The notes below the pieces were generated by a model, which saw only the letters and a list, made by a program, of their open reading frames with translations, had not been told where the DNA came from and ran no database searches. This document shows, piece by piece, positions 63,274-64,000 of a DNA stretch of 64,000 nt. Every line of letters starts with the position of its first letter. The stretch's first letter is position 1. The DNA comes from Erwinia aphidicola. GTDB lineage: Bacteria; Pseudomonadota; Gammaproteobacteria; Enterobacterales; Enterobacteriaceae. The stretch is from contig NZ_JACXBP010000005.1 of the NCBI RefSeq assembly GCF_014773485.1, forward strand, positions 1-64,000. Direction: 5' to 3'. Made by a program: the position numbers and the translations under genes.

Positions 63274-64000
63274 TGGCTAAAGCGCATACTCTCTGGAGCC
63301 GGGCGAAGAAGGTTCTGACCTGGCTGTTCTTTATCGCGGTAATCGTATTGCTGGTGGTCTATGCCCGCCAGGTGAACTGGGCCGACGTTTGGGATGTGGT
63401 GGTCAACTACAATCGCGTCGCGATCCTGGGGGCCGTGGCGCTGGTGGTGGTCAGCTACCTCACCTACGGCGTGTACGATCTGATTGGCCGCGCCTACTGC
63501 GGGCACAAGCTGGCGAAACGCCAGGTGATGCTGGTGTCGTTTATCTGCTACGCCTTTAACCTGACGCTCAGCACCTGGGTCGGCGGCGTGGCGATGCGCT
63601 ATCGCCTCTACTCGCGGCTCGGCCTTGGCGGCAGCACCATTACGCGCATCTTCTCCCTGAGCATTGCGACTAACTGGCTGGGCTATGTTCTGGTCGCCGG
63701 GATTGTGTTCAGCGCAGCGATGGTGCGGGTGCCGGACGGCTGGTTTATTGGTGCCGGAACCCTGCGGGTGATAGGCATCTGCCTGCTGGCGTTTGTCGCG
63801 GTTTATCTGGCGCTGTGTGCCTTTTCCAAACGCCGCCGCTGGACCATCAAGGGGCAGAAGCTGGCGCTGCCGTCGCTGCGCATGGCGCTGATCCAGTTCG
63901 CGGTTTCCAGCGCTAACTGGCTGGTGATGGGGGCGATTATCTGGCTGCTGCTGATGCAAAAGGTCGATTTCCCGCAGGTGCTGGGGGTGTTGCTCATCAG
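63273..64000 (+). CDS. ybhN: YbhN, LPG_synthase_TM family membrane protein (5' part)
   Basis: The frame starts with ATG at 63273, overlapping the clsB stop, and is open to the window end (about 242 residues seen of roughly 320). It begins [20 protein letters not shown] and shows several membrane helices plus SFICYAFNLTLSTWVGGVAMRYRLYSRLGLG (quoted as NLTLSTWVGGVAMRYRLY), typical of the UPF0104 / lysylphosphatidylglycerol synthase transmembrane family. Thought to take part in envelope lipid handling with ClsB and YbhP. Not cut by any stop. Confidence 0.92.
   Translation, partial: MAKAHTLWSRAKKVLTWLFFIAVIVLLVVYARQVNWADVWDVVVNYNRVAILGAVALVVVSYLTYGVYDLIGRAYCGHKLAKRQVMLVSFICYAFNLTLSTWVGGVAMRYRLYSRLGLGGSTITRIFSLSIATNWLGYVLVAGIVFSAAMVRVPDGWFIGAGTLRVIGICLLAFVAVYLALCAFSKRRRWTIKGQKLALPSLRMALIQFAVSSANWLVMGAIIWLLLMQKVDFPQVLGVLLI

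Overview
The window is a chromosomal segment of a gammaproteobacterium, most likely Enterobacterales and probably the Erwinia/Pantoea group (Erwiniaceae). The evidence is a run of genes in the order and type known around rhlE, dinG, ybiB, ldtB (ybiS), dld/bglX and ybhQ-ybhP-clsB-ybhN in enteric bacteria. To these are added a yoh-type block (pbpG, yohC, yohD, dusC) and a Pseudomonas-style five-step histidine degradation cluster that E. coli lacks. Most of the DNA is GC-rich. Two stretches (1-2000 and 6900-8350) are clearly AT-rich and look acquired.

Layout. 1-1280: 3' part of an AT-rich ATPase/TOPRIM (OLD-like) gene cut by the window edge. 1281-2300: a gene-poor stretch with a possible structured RNA, a 24-codon leader peptide and a coupled 64-aa protein. 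2333-12681: a deoxyribonucleotidase, then the hut genes hutG-hutI (minus), hutF-hutD (plus), hutC (minus) and hutH-hutU (plus). TGTATATACA-like HutC operators lie in both divergent control regions. Between hutD and hutC sits a small AT-rich island: a 217-aa protein of unknown family facing two paralogous small membrane proteins. Between those two lie a 57-bp diverged hutC fragment and an 11-codon remnant of the end of a second copy of the 217-aa gene. It looks like a stacked toxin/immunity cassette. 12806-18464: an M20 peptidase, ybiB, dinG with a LexA box, and a GNAT/XRE-cupin pair. 18614-25360: a BluR/MlrA-like MerR regulator leading a membrane-lipid and stress operon (NTF2-like, SDR, FAD oxidoreductase, DUF1365, cyclopropane-fatty-acid-synthase-like, DUF2878, chalcone-isomerase-like, DUF3833 lipoprotein). 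25824-27207: a RES/Xre-type toxin-antitoxin pair. 27216-36827: idi, a chemoreceptor, a suppressor-of-fused protein, an LprI-like protein, a DUF2236 protein, bglX and dld. 36910-42606: an MscS-type channel, a GNAT, pbpG, yohC and a DedA protein. 42637-49295: a DUF1028 protein and a peptide-type ABC importer with a permease-ATPase fusion and its own GntR regulator. 49392-57920: GH15 glycosidase, ldtB, a ZntB/CorA transporter, Pit, an MFS carrier and an SDR. 57976-64000: dusC, rhlE, ybhQ, ybhP, clsB and the start of ybhN.

How the genes work together. HutH, HutU, HutI, HutF and HutG convert histidine to glutamate plus formate and two ammonia, under HutC control through urocanate. The MerR-led operon probably remodels unsaturated fatty acyl chains of membrane lipids in response to light or oxidative stress. 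The ABC cluster imports a peptide-like substrate under a GntR/FCD regulator. YbhP, ClsB and YbhN form an envelope phospholipid block.

A family of short inverted repeats with a GTAGGGG end is scattered in the intergenic gaps. I saw no tRNA, rRNA, CRISPR array or intact insertion sequence. The best candidate for an undescribed system is the island at 6939-8243.
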